A stretch of 64,000 bases of DNA, taken from contig CP119312.1 in NCBI GenBank assembly GCA_029202405.1, positions 2,299,001 through 2,363,000 on the forward strand. Direction: 5' to 3'. Each line of letters begins with the position of its first letter. Position 1 is the first letter of the stretch. Both the position numbers and the translations under genes were made by a program. The notes beneath the pieces were generated by a model. The model ran no database searches. It worked only from the letters and a program-made list of their open reading frames with translations, and had not been told where the DNA came from. Origin of the DNA: Candidatus Devosia phytovorans. Lineage in GTDB: Bacteria > Pseudomonadota > Alphaproteobacteria > Rhizobiales > Devosiaceae. Below, piece by piece: positions 52,848-62,798 of this stretch.

Positions 52848-52876
52848 GCAAAAACAAAGGGCGCCAAAGGCGCCCT
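52848..52876 (-). terminator. Intrinsic terminator of the sugar ABC operon
   Basis: Minus strand: perfect stem GGGCGCC / GGCGCCC over TTT, followed by TTTGTTTTTGC. It is 27 bp after the stop of the substrate-binding protein gene, the last gene of the operon. Confidence 0.88.
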
Positions 52877-52902
52877 CTGCATTATTTTCTATCCAACCAA
52901 CT

Positions 52903-53850
52903 TTAGAACGGGCTGTCCGGGAAGTAGAAGTTGGCCGCATTCTCCTTGGTGATCAGTGGCGAACCCAGGATATAGGTGCCGCCGACCGGGCCGTTGGAGA
53001 CAAAGTGGTTGACCGTCACGTCCATGGCCGTGGCGATCTGTGCCGGCGGATAGAGCACGTCGACGGGCACCAGCTCGTCGCCATCCATCACGCCCTTGAC
53101 GATTTCCTTCATGCCGGCGCCGCCGACCACGAACATTTCGCTCTCGCGGCCCGCGGCCTTGATGGCTTCGACCACGCCCAGGGTGATGTCGTCGTCCTGG
53201 GCCCAGACGCCGTCAATGTCGGGGAAGCGCGACAGGAAGTCCTGCATCACTTCGAAGCCGTCATCGCGGTTCCAGTTGGCGAACTTGTTGTCGAGCACAT
53301 TGATGCCCGAGCCCTCGATGGCGCCCATGAAGGCGTCGAAGCGTTCGGTGTCTAGCACGGTCGGAATACCGCGCAGGATGACGATATTGTCGCCATCGCC
53401 GAGACGGGTCTTCATGTATTCGGCCGAGTTGACGCCCATTTCGGTGTTGTTGCCCGAAACATAGACGTCCTGGATGGACGTGTCGGTCAGGCCGCGGTCG
53501 ACGACGGTGATGAAGGCACCGCTATCCTTGACGGCGCGGACCGGTTCGGTCAGCGGCTCGGATTCGAACGGCAGCACCACGAGGCCCTGGATCTGGTGCA
53601 CCGAGACCAGGTCTTCGAGATCGCTGGCCTGGTCGGCCGGGCCGTCGGCGGTCACGATGATCAGGTCGATATTGGGATTGGCGGCTTCGAGGCGCTTTTC
53701 GGCCTCGGCAGCATGCCAGTTCAGCCCACCCATGAAGCCGTGCGTAGCGGCCGGAATGGAGACGCCGATCTTGATCTGGTCCTGCGCCATGGCCGATCCG
53801 GCCAGGACGGAGGTGGCCAACAGGCCCAATGCGATAGCCTTCAATGACAT
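52903..53850 (-). CDS. Sugar ABC transporter substrate-binding protein (RbsB class)
   Basis: A 315-residue periplasmic binding protein. Signal peptide MSLKAIALGLLATSVLAGSAMA, then DQIKIGVSIPAATHGFMGGLNWHAAEAEKRL, a typical start for ribose/galactose-type receptors. IQGLVVLPFESEPLTEPVRAVKDSGAFITVVDRG and DGVWAQDDDITLGVVEAIK are hinge and ligand regions. GGGAGGACT precedes the ATG. It is last in the ATPase-permease-SBP operon; the sugar is unknown since no catabolic gene is adjacent. Confidence 0.9.
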   Translation of the reverse strand: MSLKAIALGLLATSVLAGSAMAQDQIKIGVSIPAATHGFMGGLNWHAAEAEKRLEAANPNIDLIIVTADGPADQASDLEDLVSVHQIQGLVVLPFESEPLTEPVRAVKDSGAFITVVDRGLTDTSIQDVYVSGNNTEMGVNSAEYMKTRLGDGDNIVILRGIPTVLDTERFDAFMGAIEGSGINVLDNKFANWNRDDGFEVMQDFLSRFPDIDGVWAQDDDITLGVVEAIKAAGRESEMFVVGGAGMKEIVKGVMDGDELVPVDVLYPPAQIATAMDVTVNHFVSNGPVGGTYILGSPLITKENAANFYFPDSPF

Positions 53851-53949
53851 AATGTTAGTCCTCCCTACCAATGTTTGGCGCCAGCTCCCCTGGCGCCGCT
53901 TTATCCGCCCCTGCGGGCTGGAATTCTTCTTTGCGCGTCGCGCGACGCC

Positions 53950-54949
53950 TTACTCCGCCTTCTTGCGCTTGCTGGTCAGCGAGCCGCGCTGCAGATAGAC
54001 CGCCGCGACGATGATCACGCCCTGCACTGCCCCATTGAGGTAGTTGGAGATGATCTCGGTGAGATTGAGAATATTGCCAATGGAGGTCAGGATCAGCGCG
54101 CCGATGACGGTGCCGCCGATGCGGCCGAAACCGCCCTTGAGCATGGTACCGCCGATGATCACGGCCGCAATGGCCTCGAGTTCCCAGAGCACGCCGGTGG
54201 CCGACGAGGCCGAACCAAGCCGCGGCACATAGATGATCGTCGCCAGCGAGACGCAGAGGCCCTGCAGGATATAGGTCATGGTCTTGACCCGATCGACCTT
54301 GATGGCCGAATAGCGCGCCACATGCTCGTTGGAACCGATGGCCATGCAATAGCGGCCAAAGGCGGTGCGGTTCATCAGCACCCAGCCGATGATGGCGACG
54401 GCGATGAACACCCAGACCGGATAGGGAATGCGCAGGAAGCTGTCGTAATAGACCGGGCGATAGATATCGCGGGCGCCATTGTTGAGCGACAGCGTGCCGC
54501 CATCGGCGAAATAGGTCACCAGCGAGCGATAGATGCCCATGGTGCCCAGCGTCACGATGAAGGCCTCGATCTTGGCCTTGGTGGTCAGAAAGCCGTTGAT
54601 GAAGCCGGCGCCGACCCCCAGCACCAGCGACGAACCGATGCCCAGGATGACCGTGGCCAGCGAGGCGCCCCAGGCATCGACGGCGGAGTTCATGATGATG
54701 ATCATGACGCCGGCGATAAAGGCCGCCATGGAGCCGACCGAGAGGTCGATGCCGCCGGCGGTGATCACGAAGGTCGCGCCCACCGCGATGATGCCGATGA
54801 AGGCCGAGCGGGTCAGGATATTGGTGACATTGCCCTCGTTGAGGAAGGCGGGATTGAGCGAATAGCCCAGGACCACCAGCAGGATCAGCGCCAGCAGCGG
54901 TCCCGCGGTCTTGAGATCAAGCCGGAACCCCTTGGCCGGCTTGGCTCCC

Positions 54950-54969
<20 letters not shown>
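53950..54969 (-). CDS. Sugar ABC transporter permease (RbsC class)
   Basis: A 339-residue permease. FVITAGGIDLSVGSMAAFIAGVMIIIM and AAVIIGGTMLKGGFGRIGGTVIGALILTSIGN are the family signatures, and the ten-span pattern is normal. I chose ATG 54969, which overlaps the ATPase gene end by 20 bases; an ATG at 54978 is equally possible. Confidence 0.9.
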
Positions 54970-56491
<1,522 letters not shown>

Positions 56492-56556
56492 GTGATAGCC
56501 CCTCCCTGTTTCCCGACGCGGCTGGCTTGTCCTGCTCTTCGTCGATGATTGATTGA

Positions 56557-56591
56557 TGTAAAGGTTTTCATGAATGATGTAAAGGTTTACA
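56557..56591. promoter_or_regulatory. Tandem LacI-type operators
   Basis: TGTAAAGGTTTACA (56578-56591) is a dyad with 6-bp arms; TGTAAAGGTTTTCA (56557-56570) is the same sequence with one change, starting exactly 21 bp away, two helical turns. They lie in the 341-bp gap between the ATPase gene and the divergent lacI gene and are the likely binding sites of that regulator. The rest of the gap shows nothing recognisable. Confidence 0.78.
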
Positions 56592-56832
56592 GAAAGCGAA
56601 AACGGGATAACCGTGTGGGGAGGTCTGGCGCCCGACAAACCATCTGCTAAAGGCGATGGCGGGACGCCAGCGGGCGTGCGGAGCATCAGATTGCGCAGAC
56701 AGTTTGAGCAGGACGAGCCGAAAATGGTGGTGTTCGAGAACCGGAGCGCAGCGTGCGTTCTGCACGTGAGCACCGGAAGCGCAGAAGACCGCCGTTTGCA
56801 GGCCGGCATGGTCAAAATGGACGCAATCTGAA

Positions 56833-57858
56833 GTGCAGCACCAGAAACTGGCCACGATCGATGACGTTGCGGCGATTGCCGGCGTGTCCATCGCCACGGT
56901 CAGCCGCGCCATCAACGAGCCGACCAAGGTGGCCGACGAAACTCGTCGCCGGGTGAACGAGGCCATTGCCCGCACCGGCTATACGACCAATGCCATGGCC
57001 CGCTCGCTGCGCATGCGGCGAAGCAACATGATCCTGATTCTGGCGCCGGACGTGGGCGACCCGAACTTTTCCAATATTCTCGTCGGGCTCGAAACCGAGG
57101 CCAGCAAGCGCGGCTATGGCGTGCTGATCGGCAATACGCAGAATGACGCCACCCGCGAGACCGACTATCTGCGCTTCATCAGCTCCAACCAGGCCGACGG
57201 GCTGATCCTTTTTACCGGCCACCTGCCCTATGGTTTTGGCAATGACGCGGGCGAAGCGCGCCTGCCGCCCATGGTCGCGGTCAACGAGCCGGTCAGCAAT
57301 AGCGACATACCCTTTGTCGGCGTCGATAATTTCGAAGGCTCGCGCGTCGCCGCCGAACACCTGATCAGCCAGGGCCACCGCCGCATTGCCTTTATCGGCC
57401 ATTCGACCAGCAAGGCGGTCAACCAGTTGCGCGAGGCTGGCTATCGCGCGGCGCTGGGCAGCGCAGGCATCACCATTGATCCACGGCTGATCCTTGATGG
57501 CGACGGGACGACCGAAAGCGGCCGCCAGGCGACCGAGGCCATGTTCGTGCGCGACGTGCTGCCTACCGCCTTCCTCTGCGTCAACGATGCGACGGCGCTG
57601 GGTGTCATTATTTCCCTCAACGCTCGCCGCTACGACCTGCCGCGCGAATATTCGGTGATGGGCTTTGACGACATTTCCTTTTCCAGCTTCGTCACCCCCT
57701 CGCTGACGACGATGAAGCAGCCGCGCCTCAAGATCGGCGAAGAGGCGATGGATCTGCTGCTGGCCCTGCTCGAAGGCAAGCCGCCGAAAAACACCGAAGT
57801 GCTGCTGCGCGCCGAGCTGATCGTGCGCAATTCGGTCGGGCGTGTTGGAAAGGATTGA
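56833..57858 (+). CDS. LacI family transcriptional regulator of the sugar ABC operon
   Basis: A 341-residue LacI/GalR regulator. The headpiece TIDDVAAIAGVSIATVSRAINEP is followed by the hinge and a sugar-binding core (NMILILAPDVGDPNFSNILVGLE; FVGVDNFEGSRVAAEHLISQGHRRIAFIG; VMGFDDISFSSFVTPSLTTM). It starts with GTG at 56833. It probably senses the sugar imported by the divergent transporter. Confidence 0.9.
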   Translation: MQHQKLATIDDVAAIAGVSIATVSRAINEPTKVADETRRRVNEAIARTGYTTNAMARSLRMRRSNMILILAPDVGDPNFSNILVGLETEASKRGYGVLIGNTQNDATRETDYLRFISSNQADGLILFTGHLPYGFGNDAGEARLPPMVAVNEPVSNSDIPFVGVDNFEGSRVAAEHLISQGHRRIAFIGHSTSKAVNQLREAGYRAALGSAGITIDPRLILDGDGTTESGRQATEAMFVRDVLPTAFLCVNDATALGVIISLNARRYDLPREYSVMGFDDISFSSFVTPSLTTMKQPRLKIGEEAMDLLLALLEGKPPKNTEVLLRAELIVRNSVGRVGKD

Positions 57859-57859
57859 A

Positions 57860-58204
57860 ATGACTGAACGAAACGTCCTGCTGTTTTCCTATGGCACGCT
57901 GCAGCTCGAGGAGGTGCAACGCGCCCAGTTCAACCGTCTGCTCGACGGCACAGCCGATGCCATGCCCGGCTATGCCCAGTCCTGGGTCGAGATCACTGAT
58001 CCCGAGGTCATCCGCAAGAGCGGCAGCAATAGCCATCCCATCGTCATCCCGACGGGCAATCCCGCCGACTCGGTTTCTGGCAAGGTCTTCGCCATCACCG
58101 AGGCCGAACTGGCCGCCGCCGACGACTATGAAGTCGACGACTACAAGCGCGTGCTGGTGACGCTGGCGTCGGGGAAAGAAGCCTGGGTCTACGTCAAGGC
58201 TTAG
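57860..58204 (+). CDS. Gamma-glutamylcyclotransferase (AIG2-like) family protein
   Basis: A 114-residue protein with the family signature LLFSYGTLQ near the start and a mixed beta core ending VLVTLASGKEAWVYVK. Members cleave gamma-glutamyl-amines or gamma-glutamyl dipeptides; an acidic candidate for the catalytic residue is in TEAELAAADDYE. The ATG at 57860 is one base after the lacI stop, so the two are co-transcribed. Substrate unknown. Confidence 0.78.
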   Translation: MTERNVLLFSYGTLQLEEVQRAQFNRLLDGTADAMPGYAQSWVEITDPEVIRKSGSNSHPIVIPTGNPADSVSGKVFAITEAELAAADDYEVDDYKRVLVTLASGKEAWVYVKA

Positions 58205-58554
58205 TGGCCGTTCTTGGTCAGCCACTCCTGCATCCACGCGATCTCGGCTTCCTGCGCCGTGATCACCGCTTCGGCCAGGGCCTTCACTTCGGAATCGCTG
58301 CCATGTTCGAGGACGATCCTTGCCATATCCACCGCGCCCCGGTGATGGGGGATCATGCCGCGGATGAAATCCACGTCGGCATTGCCGGTCAGCTCCATGG
58401 CCATGTCCGCATGCATCTTTGCATTGGCGGTCGCGAAGGCCTGGCTCGATGCGCTTTCGCTATCCGCCGGCATGGCATGGCCGGAATGATCCTGCGCCCA
58501 TGTGGGCGACGTGAGCAGGAGGGCGAGCGAGGCGGCGGCAATCATCGTCTTCAT
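58201..58554 (-). CDS. DUF305 exported protein (possible copper-binding)
   Basis: A 117-residue protein with a signal peptide (MKTMIAAASLALLLTSPTWA) and one DUF305 ferritin-like four-helix unit: DVDFIRGMIPHHRGAVDMARIVLEHG, with methionine- and histidine-rich stretches (HSGHAMPAD; ANAKMHADMAMEL). Relatives such as cyanobacterial CopM bind copper in the periplasm. It has a CueR-like half-operator upstream (58604-58614). Its stop overlaps that of the convergent cyclotransferase gene in TTAG. Confidence 0.82.
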   Translation of the reverse strand: MKTMIAAASLALLLTSPTWAQDHSGHAMPADSESASSQAFATANAKMHADMAMELTGNADVDFIRGMIPHHRGAVDMARIVLEHGSDSEVKALAEAVITAQEAEIAWMQEWLTKNGH

Positions 58555-58603
58555 GGCGAGACCTTTCAGTGTGTCGGATATCAGCAAGCGGGCCTGCCCC
58601 ATG

Positions 58604-58614
58604 GGAAGGTCAAG
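58604..58614 (-). promoter_or_regulatory. CueR-like half-site upstream of the DUF305 gene
   Basis: Minus strand: CTTGACCTTCCCATG is identical over 15 bases to the left half of the copA promoter and includes TTGACC and ACCTTCC. The right arm GGAAGGT is not conserved and no -10 element lies at 19-bp spacing. It lies 50 bp upstream of the DUF305 start. Confidence 0.4.
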
Positions 58615-58684
58615 CAGATTGACCGCAGGCGAGGGCGCGCCTAATCACCAGATTCACCAATCCGCGTCGAAGGTGACGCTCGAT

Positions 58685-58701
58685 GCTAACAGTCTGCTAG
58701 C
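58685..58701. promoter_or_regulatory. 17-bp dyad GCTARCAG-N-CTGYTAGC, copy 2, upstream of cobF
   Basis: Identical to the dyad at 36579-36595, with the same CGAT flank. It lies 63 bp upstream of the cobF ATG, a plausible operator or promoter position for the cob operon. No cobalamin riboswitch box is recognisable in this gap. Confidence 0.5.
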
Positions 58702-58763
58702 CGACTGCCGCAAAATGGTAGCCCGAACGAAGCATAATGTGACTGATTTTTCAGGACCTTGGC

Positions 58764-59492
58764 ATGAAGACCATTCTCATCGTCGGCATCGGCTCGGGCA
58801 ACCCGGAACATATCACCATCCAGGCGATCAACGCCCTTAACCGCGCCGATCTGCTGTTCATTCCAGACAAGGGCGCGGGCAAATCCGACCTGGCGGACCT
58901 GCGCCGCGAGATCATCGCGCGTTATGTCACCAATCCGGAAAGCCGCACCGTCGACTATGCCGTGCCACGGCGCAATGCTGCCAATCCGGACTACGAAGCT
59001 GGCGTCGATGATTGGCACGCAGCGCTGGCAGAAATCTTCGCCAACCTCCTGTCACCCCTACCAGAAAACGGCATCGGCGCCTTCCTGGTCTGGGGCGATC
59101 CCGGGCTTTATGACAGCACGATCCGCATCATGGACCGGTTGCGCGGCGACCACGCCGTCGAGGTCATTCCGGGGATCACCAGCATCCAGGCGCTCACCGC
59201 TGCCCATGGCATAGCGCTCAACCGCATCGGCGAGCCCATCCATATCACCACGGGCCGCCGGCTCGGCCCGGTGGAGGATGATACGGTGGTCTTGCTCGAC
59301 GGCCAGACGGCCTTCCTAAATGCCGATCAGGACATGGAAATCTTCTGGGGCGCCTATCTCGGCACGCCCGACCAGATCGTGCTTTCCGGCCGCCTCGGCA
59401 ACGTCCGCGACGAGATTGTCGCCACCCGCAAGGCGGCGCGGGAGCAGCATGGCTGGATCATGGACACCTATCTGTTGCGCAAGGCGAATTGA
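58764..59492 (+). CDS. cobF: Precorrin-6A synthase (deacetylating) CobF
   Basis: A 242-residue SAM-dependent methyltransferase of the aerobic cobalamin pathway. It methylates C-1 of precorrin-5 and removes the acetyl group. LIVGIGSGNPEHITIQAINAL and EVIPGITSIQALTAAHGIALNRIGEPIHITTGRR are the family marks. CobF exists only in the oxygen-dependent route, which fits the CobG gene next to it. It starts the operon. Confidence 0.93.
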   Translation: MKTILIVGIGSGNPEHITIQAINALNRADLLFIPDKGAGKSDLADLRREIIARYVTNPESRTVDYAVPRRNAANPDYEAGVDDWHAALAEIFANLLSPLPENGIGAFLVWGDPGLYDSTIRIMDRLRGDHAVEVIPGITSIQALTAAHGIALNRIGEPIHITTGRRLGPVEDDTVVLLDGQTAFLNADQDMEIFWGAYLGTPDQIVLSGRLGNVRDEIVATRKAAREQHGWIMDTYLLRKAN

Positions 59493-59537
59493 CGAAGCGC
59501 AATTCCCCCGGAGCCGGCGATCCGCTAAAATAACCGC

Positions 59538-60686
59538 ATGACCACCGCCCTGCCCATTGAACCCAGCCGTCGCGGCGCCTGCCCGTCGCTCCACGCGCCG
59601 ATGCAGACCGGTGACGGCCTGCTGGCAAGGGTGCGGGTCGCCGGGGGGCGGCTGACGCCAGCGCAACTGGCAGGCATCGCCGAACTGGCCCAGCAGCATG
59701 GCAATGGCCTCATCGAAATCAGCGCTCGCGGCAATCTGCAGGTGCGTGGGCTGACGCAAGCTGCCGTGCCGAGTTTCGCGCAATCCATTGAGGCCATTGT
59801 CGAAATAGAGCGCGGCCTGGTTGTGCAAACGCCACCACTGGCCGGCGACGATCCCCGTGAGCTGGCCGATCCATGGCCCATTGCCGCCGCCATCCGTGTT
59901 GCTGCGGCCTCGCTCGCCGACCGGCTTGGGCCCAAGGTGAGCGTGGTGGTGGACGGTGGGGGACAGATCGGCCTCGGCAATCTCAACACCGATATCCGCC
60001 TCGTCGCAAAGGGCCCAGGAGACTGGACCCTGTCTGTCGCTGGGCGCATGCCGGTCCCCGTCATTCGTCATGACGAGGTCAGTGCCACCCTCCGCATCCT
60101 GCGCCAGATCGCCGCGCTTGGACCTGCAGCGCGCGCCAGCGATCTGCCTGGCAGCACTACAAAAATTCTCGCGGATGCCAGCCGACCAGTGGGTGTCTTT
60201 GCCCTCATGCATGGTCAAGCCACGGGCATCGCCCTGCCCTTCGGCTCGGCTAGCGCCGCCACTTTGGTGGCTCTGGCTAACCAGGCCGCCCTTCATGGCG
60301 TTGGTGAGTTCCGTCTTGCGCCACACCATGCGCTGCTGGCCATCGGCGCTGATCCGAGTTTCCCTTCGATGGCTGAAACGCTTGGCTTCATTACGAAAAC
60401 CGACGATCCGCGGCAGCGCATCAGTGCCTGTATCGGCAGCGAGGGCTGTGCCTCCGGCCATGTCCCTGCACGCTTGATCGCAGCCCAATTGGCGGCCAAT
60501 CTGCCACAGGACCAGCACCTGCATGTCTCGGGCTGTTCCAAGGGCTGCGCCCATCCGCGCGCCAGCGACATTACGCTGGTGGGCCGGGCCGATGGCTATG
60601 GTCTTGTCATTGACGGCAGGGCGGGCGATACGCCACGGGCAGTGCTGCAGGCCGATAACCTCGCCAGCGCGCTCGGCCAGGGATGA
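59538..60686 (+). CDS. cobG: Precorrin-3B synthase CobG
   Basis: A 382-residue oxygen-dependent monooxygenase related to sulfite and nitrite reductases. The Fe-S cysteines are in ACIGSEGCASGH and HVSGCSKGCAHP, the siroheme-type C-x5-C ... C-x3-C pattern. The N-terminal RGACPSLHAPMQTGDGLLARVRV is typical. It converts precorrin-3A to 3B, the step that defines the aerobic pathway. The ATG overlaps the cobH start at its 3' end. Confidence 0.92.
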   Translation: MTTALPIEPSRRGACPSLHAPMQTGDGLLARVRVAGGRLTPAQLAGIAELAQQHGNGLIEISARGNLQVRGLTQAAVPSFAQSIEAIVEIERGLVVQTPPLAGDDPRELADPWPIAAAIRVAAASLADRLGPKVSVVVDGGGQIGLGNLNTDIRLVAKGPGDWTLSVAGRMPVPVIRHDEVSATLRILRQIAALGPAARASDLPGSTTKILADASRPVGVFALMHGQATGIALPFGSASAATLVALANQAALHGVGEFRLAPHHALLAIGADPSFPSMAETLGFITKTDDPRQRISACIGSEGCASGHVPARLIAAQLAANLPQDQHLHVSGCSKGCAHPRASDITLVGRADGYGLVIDGRAGDTPRAVLQADNLASALGQG

Positions 60687-61321
60687 CGATGACCACATAC
60701 GACTACATCAGGGACGGCGAGGCGATCTATCGCCAGTCCTTCGCGATCATTCGCCAAGAGGCTGATCTGTCTCGCTTTTCCACCGACGAGGCGGATGTCG
60801 CCGTGCGCATGATCCATGCTGCCGGCTCGGTCGACGCTGCAGAGCACTTCGAGTTTGCACCCGGCTTTGTTGCCGCGGCCCGCGCTGCTCTGGCCGATGG
60901 TGCACCGATCTTCTGCGACGCCGAAATGGTGGCGCGCGGCGTGACCGCCGCTCGCTTGCCGGCCAGCAACGAGGTCATCTGCACGCTGCGTGATCCGCAA
61001 ACGCCTGAAATCGCTGCCGAAATCGGCAATACCCGTTCTGCCGCCGCGCTGAAGCTGTGGCTGCCGCGACTGGAAGAATCGGTTGTTGCCATCGGCAATG
61101 CGCCGACTGCGCTGTTCTTCCTGCTCGAACTGCTGCGCGACGGTGCGCCGAAGCCAGCCGCCATCATCGGCATGCCGGTAGGCTTTGTCGGCGCCATGGA
61201 ATCCAAGGCTGCGCTCGCTGAAAACTCTTATGGCGTGCCCTATGCGATCGTGCGCGGCCGGCTCGGCGGCTCGGCCATGACGGCAGCGGCGCTCAATGCC
61301 CTGGCGAGGCCTGGCATATGA
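60683..61321 (+). CDS. cobH: Precorrin-8X methylmutase CobH
   Basis: A 212-residue enzyme that moves the C-11 methyl group to C-12, forming hydrogenobyrinic acid. YDYIRDGEAIYRQSFAIIRQEADL, the catalytic His in RMIHAAGSVDAAEH and ALFFLLELLRDGAPKPAAIIGMPVGFVGAMESK are conserved. Four-base overlaps connect it to cobG and cobI. Confidence 0.94.
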   Translation: MTMTTYDYIRDGEAIYRQSFAIIRQEADLSRFSTDEADVAVRMIHAAGSVDAAEHFEFAPGFVAAARAALADGAPIFCDAEMVARGVTAARLPASNEVICTLRDPQTPEIAAEIGNTRSAAALKLWLPRLEESVVAIGNAPTALFFLLELLRDGAPKPAAIIGMPVGFVGAMESKAALAENSYGVPYAIVRGRLGGSAMTAAALNALARPGI

Positions 61322-62040
61322 CAGGCAAGCTGTTCGGCGTCGGCACGGGTCCGGGGGACCCGGAATTGCTCACGCTCAAGGCCGTGCGCGCCATCCAAGG
61401 TGCTGACGTCATTGCCTATTTCGCCAAGCAGGGGAATGCCAGCAATGCCCGCGCCATCGTCGCCGATCTGCTTGCCGGCAAGGTCGAGGAGCCACTTGGC
61501 TATCCCGTGACCACGGAAATCGACCGCCGGCACGAGGACTACAAATCAGCCACCGCGGCCTTCTATGCCGAGGCCGCCGCCCGCGTTGCCGCCCATCTCG
61601 ATGCCGGCCGCAGCGTCGCCGTGCTGAGCGAGGGCGATCCGCTGTTTTACGGCAGCTATATGCATATCCATGTCCGGCTGGCACAGCGCTATGACACCGA
61701 GGTCATACCCGGCATCACCGCCATGTCCGGCTGCTGGTCGCAGGCCGGCCTGCCGCTGGTGCAGGGCGACGACATTCTCTCCATCCTGCCCGGTACGCTG
61801 GAGGAGGACGCGTTGCGCGACCGGCTCGAGGGAACGGACGGCGCCGTCATCATGAAGATTGGCCGTAACCTGCCGAAGATCCGCCGCGCCATCGCGGCCG
61901 CCGGCCATCTGGATCGTGCCATCTATGTCGAGCGCGGCACCATGGCCAGCGGCCATCATATGCGCCTTGCCGACAAGGCGGACGATGTCGCGCCCTATTT
62001 CGCCATCGTCCTCGTGCCTGGCTGGAGCACGCGGCCATGA
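61318..62040 (+). CDS. cobI: Precorrin-2 C20-methyltransferase CobI
   Basis: A 240-residue SAM-dependent methyltransferase: GKLFGVGTGPGDPELLTLKAVRAI binds the cofactor, and VAVLSEGDPLFYGSYMHIHVRL and EVIPGITAMSGCWSQAGLPLVQGDD are family blocks. It methylates precorrin-2 to 3A. Overlaps by four bases on both sides. Confidence 0.94.
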   Translation: MTGKLFGVGTGPGDPELLTLKAVRAIQGADVIAYFAKQGNASNARAIVADLLAGKVEEPLGYPVTTEIDRRHEDYKSATAAFYAEAAARVAAHLDAGRSVAVLSEGDPLFYGSYMHIHVRLAQRYDTEVIPGITAMSGCWSQAGLPLVQGDDILSILPGTLEEDALRDRLEGTDGAVIMKIGRNLPKIRRAIAAAGHLDRAIYVERGTMASGHHMRLADKADDVAPYFAIVLVPGWSTRP

Positions 62041-62798
62041 GCGGCAAGCTCTTCATCGTCGGCACTGGTCCCGGCAATCCCGAGCAGACCACGCCCGAAG
62101 CGCTGGCCGCGATCGCTGCCAGTCATGTGTTTTTTGGCTACGGCCCCTATCTCGATCGGCTGACCCTGCGCCAAGACCAGCGTCGCGTCGCCTCGGACAA
62201 TCGCGAGGAACTGGCCCGGGCCAAAGACGCTCTGCACACTGCTGCCTCGGGCGAGCAGGTCTGCGTGGTCTCGGGCGGCGATCCCGGCGTCTTTGCCATG
62301 GCCGCTGCCGTCCTCGAAGCGCTGGAAGCGGGGCCACCGTCATGGCGCGAGGTCGACCTTCAGATCGTTCCGGGCATCACCGCCATGCTGGCGGTCGCCG
62401 CCCGTGTCGGCGCGCCGCTCGGCCATGATTTCTGTGCCATTTCGCTGTCGGACAATCTTAAACCTTGGACGGTCATCGAATCCCGCCTGCGCGCGGTGGC
62501 CGGAGCGGGCCTGGTGATTGCGCTCTATAATCCCATTTCCAAAGCCCGCCCGCATCAGCTCGGCGCGGCCTTTGCCATCCTTCGCGAAGTGCTGCCCTGG
62601 TCGACGCCGGTGATCTTTGGTCGCGCCGCGGGGCGCCCCGACGAGGCCATTACCATCATGTCGCTGGCGGAGGCCGATCCCAAGGTCGCCGACATGGCCA
62701 CCTGCGTCATCATCGGTTCGGCCGAAACTCGGATCATCGAACGGGAGGGCCAAACGCCGCTTGTCTATTCGCCCCGCTCGACAGGTGGCCCGGCATGA
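62037..62798 (+). CDS. cobJ: Precorrin-3B C17-methyltransferase CobJ
   Basis: A 253-residue SAM methyltransferase that also drives ring contraction to precorrin-4. GKLFIVGTGPGNPEQTTPEALAAI, VCVVSGGDPGVFAMAAAVLEAL and VPGITAMLAVAARVGAPLGHDFCAISLSD are typical, as is VIALYNPISKARPHQL. Four-base overlaps on both sides. Confidence 0.94.
   Translation: MSGKLFIVGTGPGNPEQTTPEALAAIAASHVFFGYGPYLDRLTLRQDQRRVASDNREELARAKDALHTAASGEQVCVVSGGDPGVFAMAAAVLEALEAGPPSWREVDLQIVPGITAMLAVAARVGAPLGHDFCAISLSDNLKPWTVIESRLRAVAGAGLVIALYNPISKARPHQLGAAFAILREVLPWSTPVIFGRAAGRPDEAITIMSLAEADPKVADMATCVIIGSAETRIIEREGQTPLVYSPRSTGGPA

Noticed and set aside
58591..58640. Possible cobalamin riboswitch upstream of cobF
   Set aside because: GC-rich with some hairpins, but I cannot identify the B12 box or the conserved core; the segment also belongs to the upstream region of the divergent DUF305 gene.
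59316..60698. 460-codon minus-strand frame opposite cobG
   Set aside because: Antisense of cobG, which has complete Fe-S and siroheme motifs.
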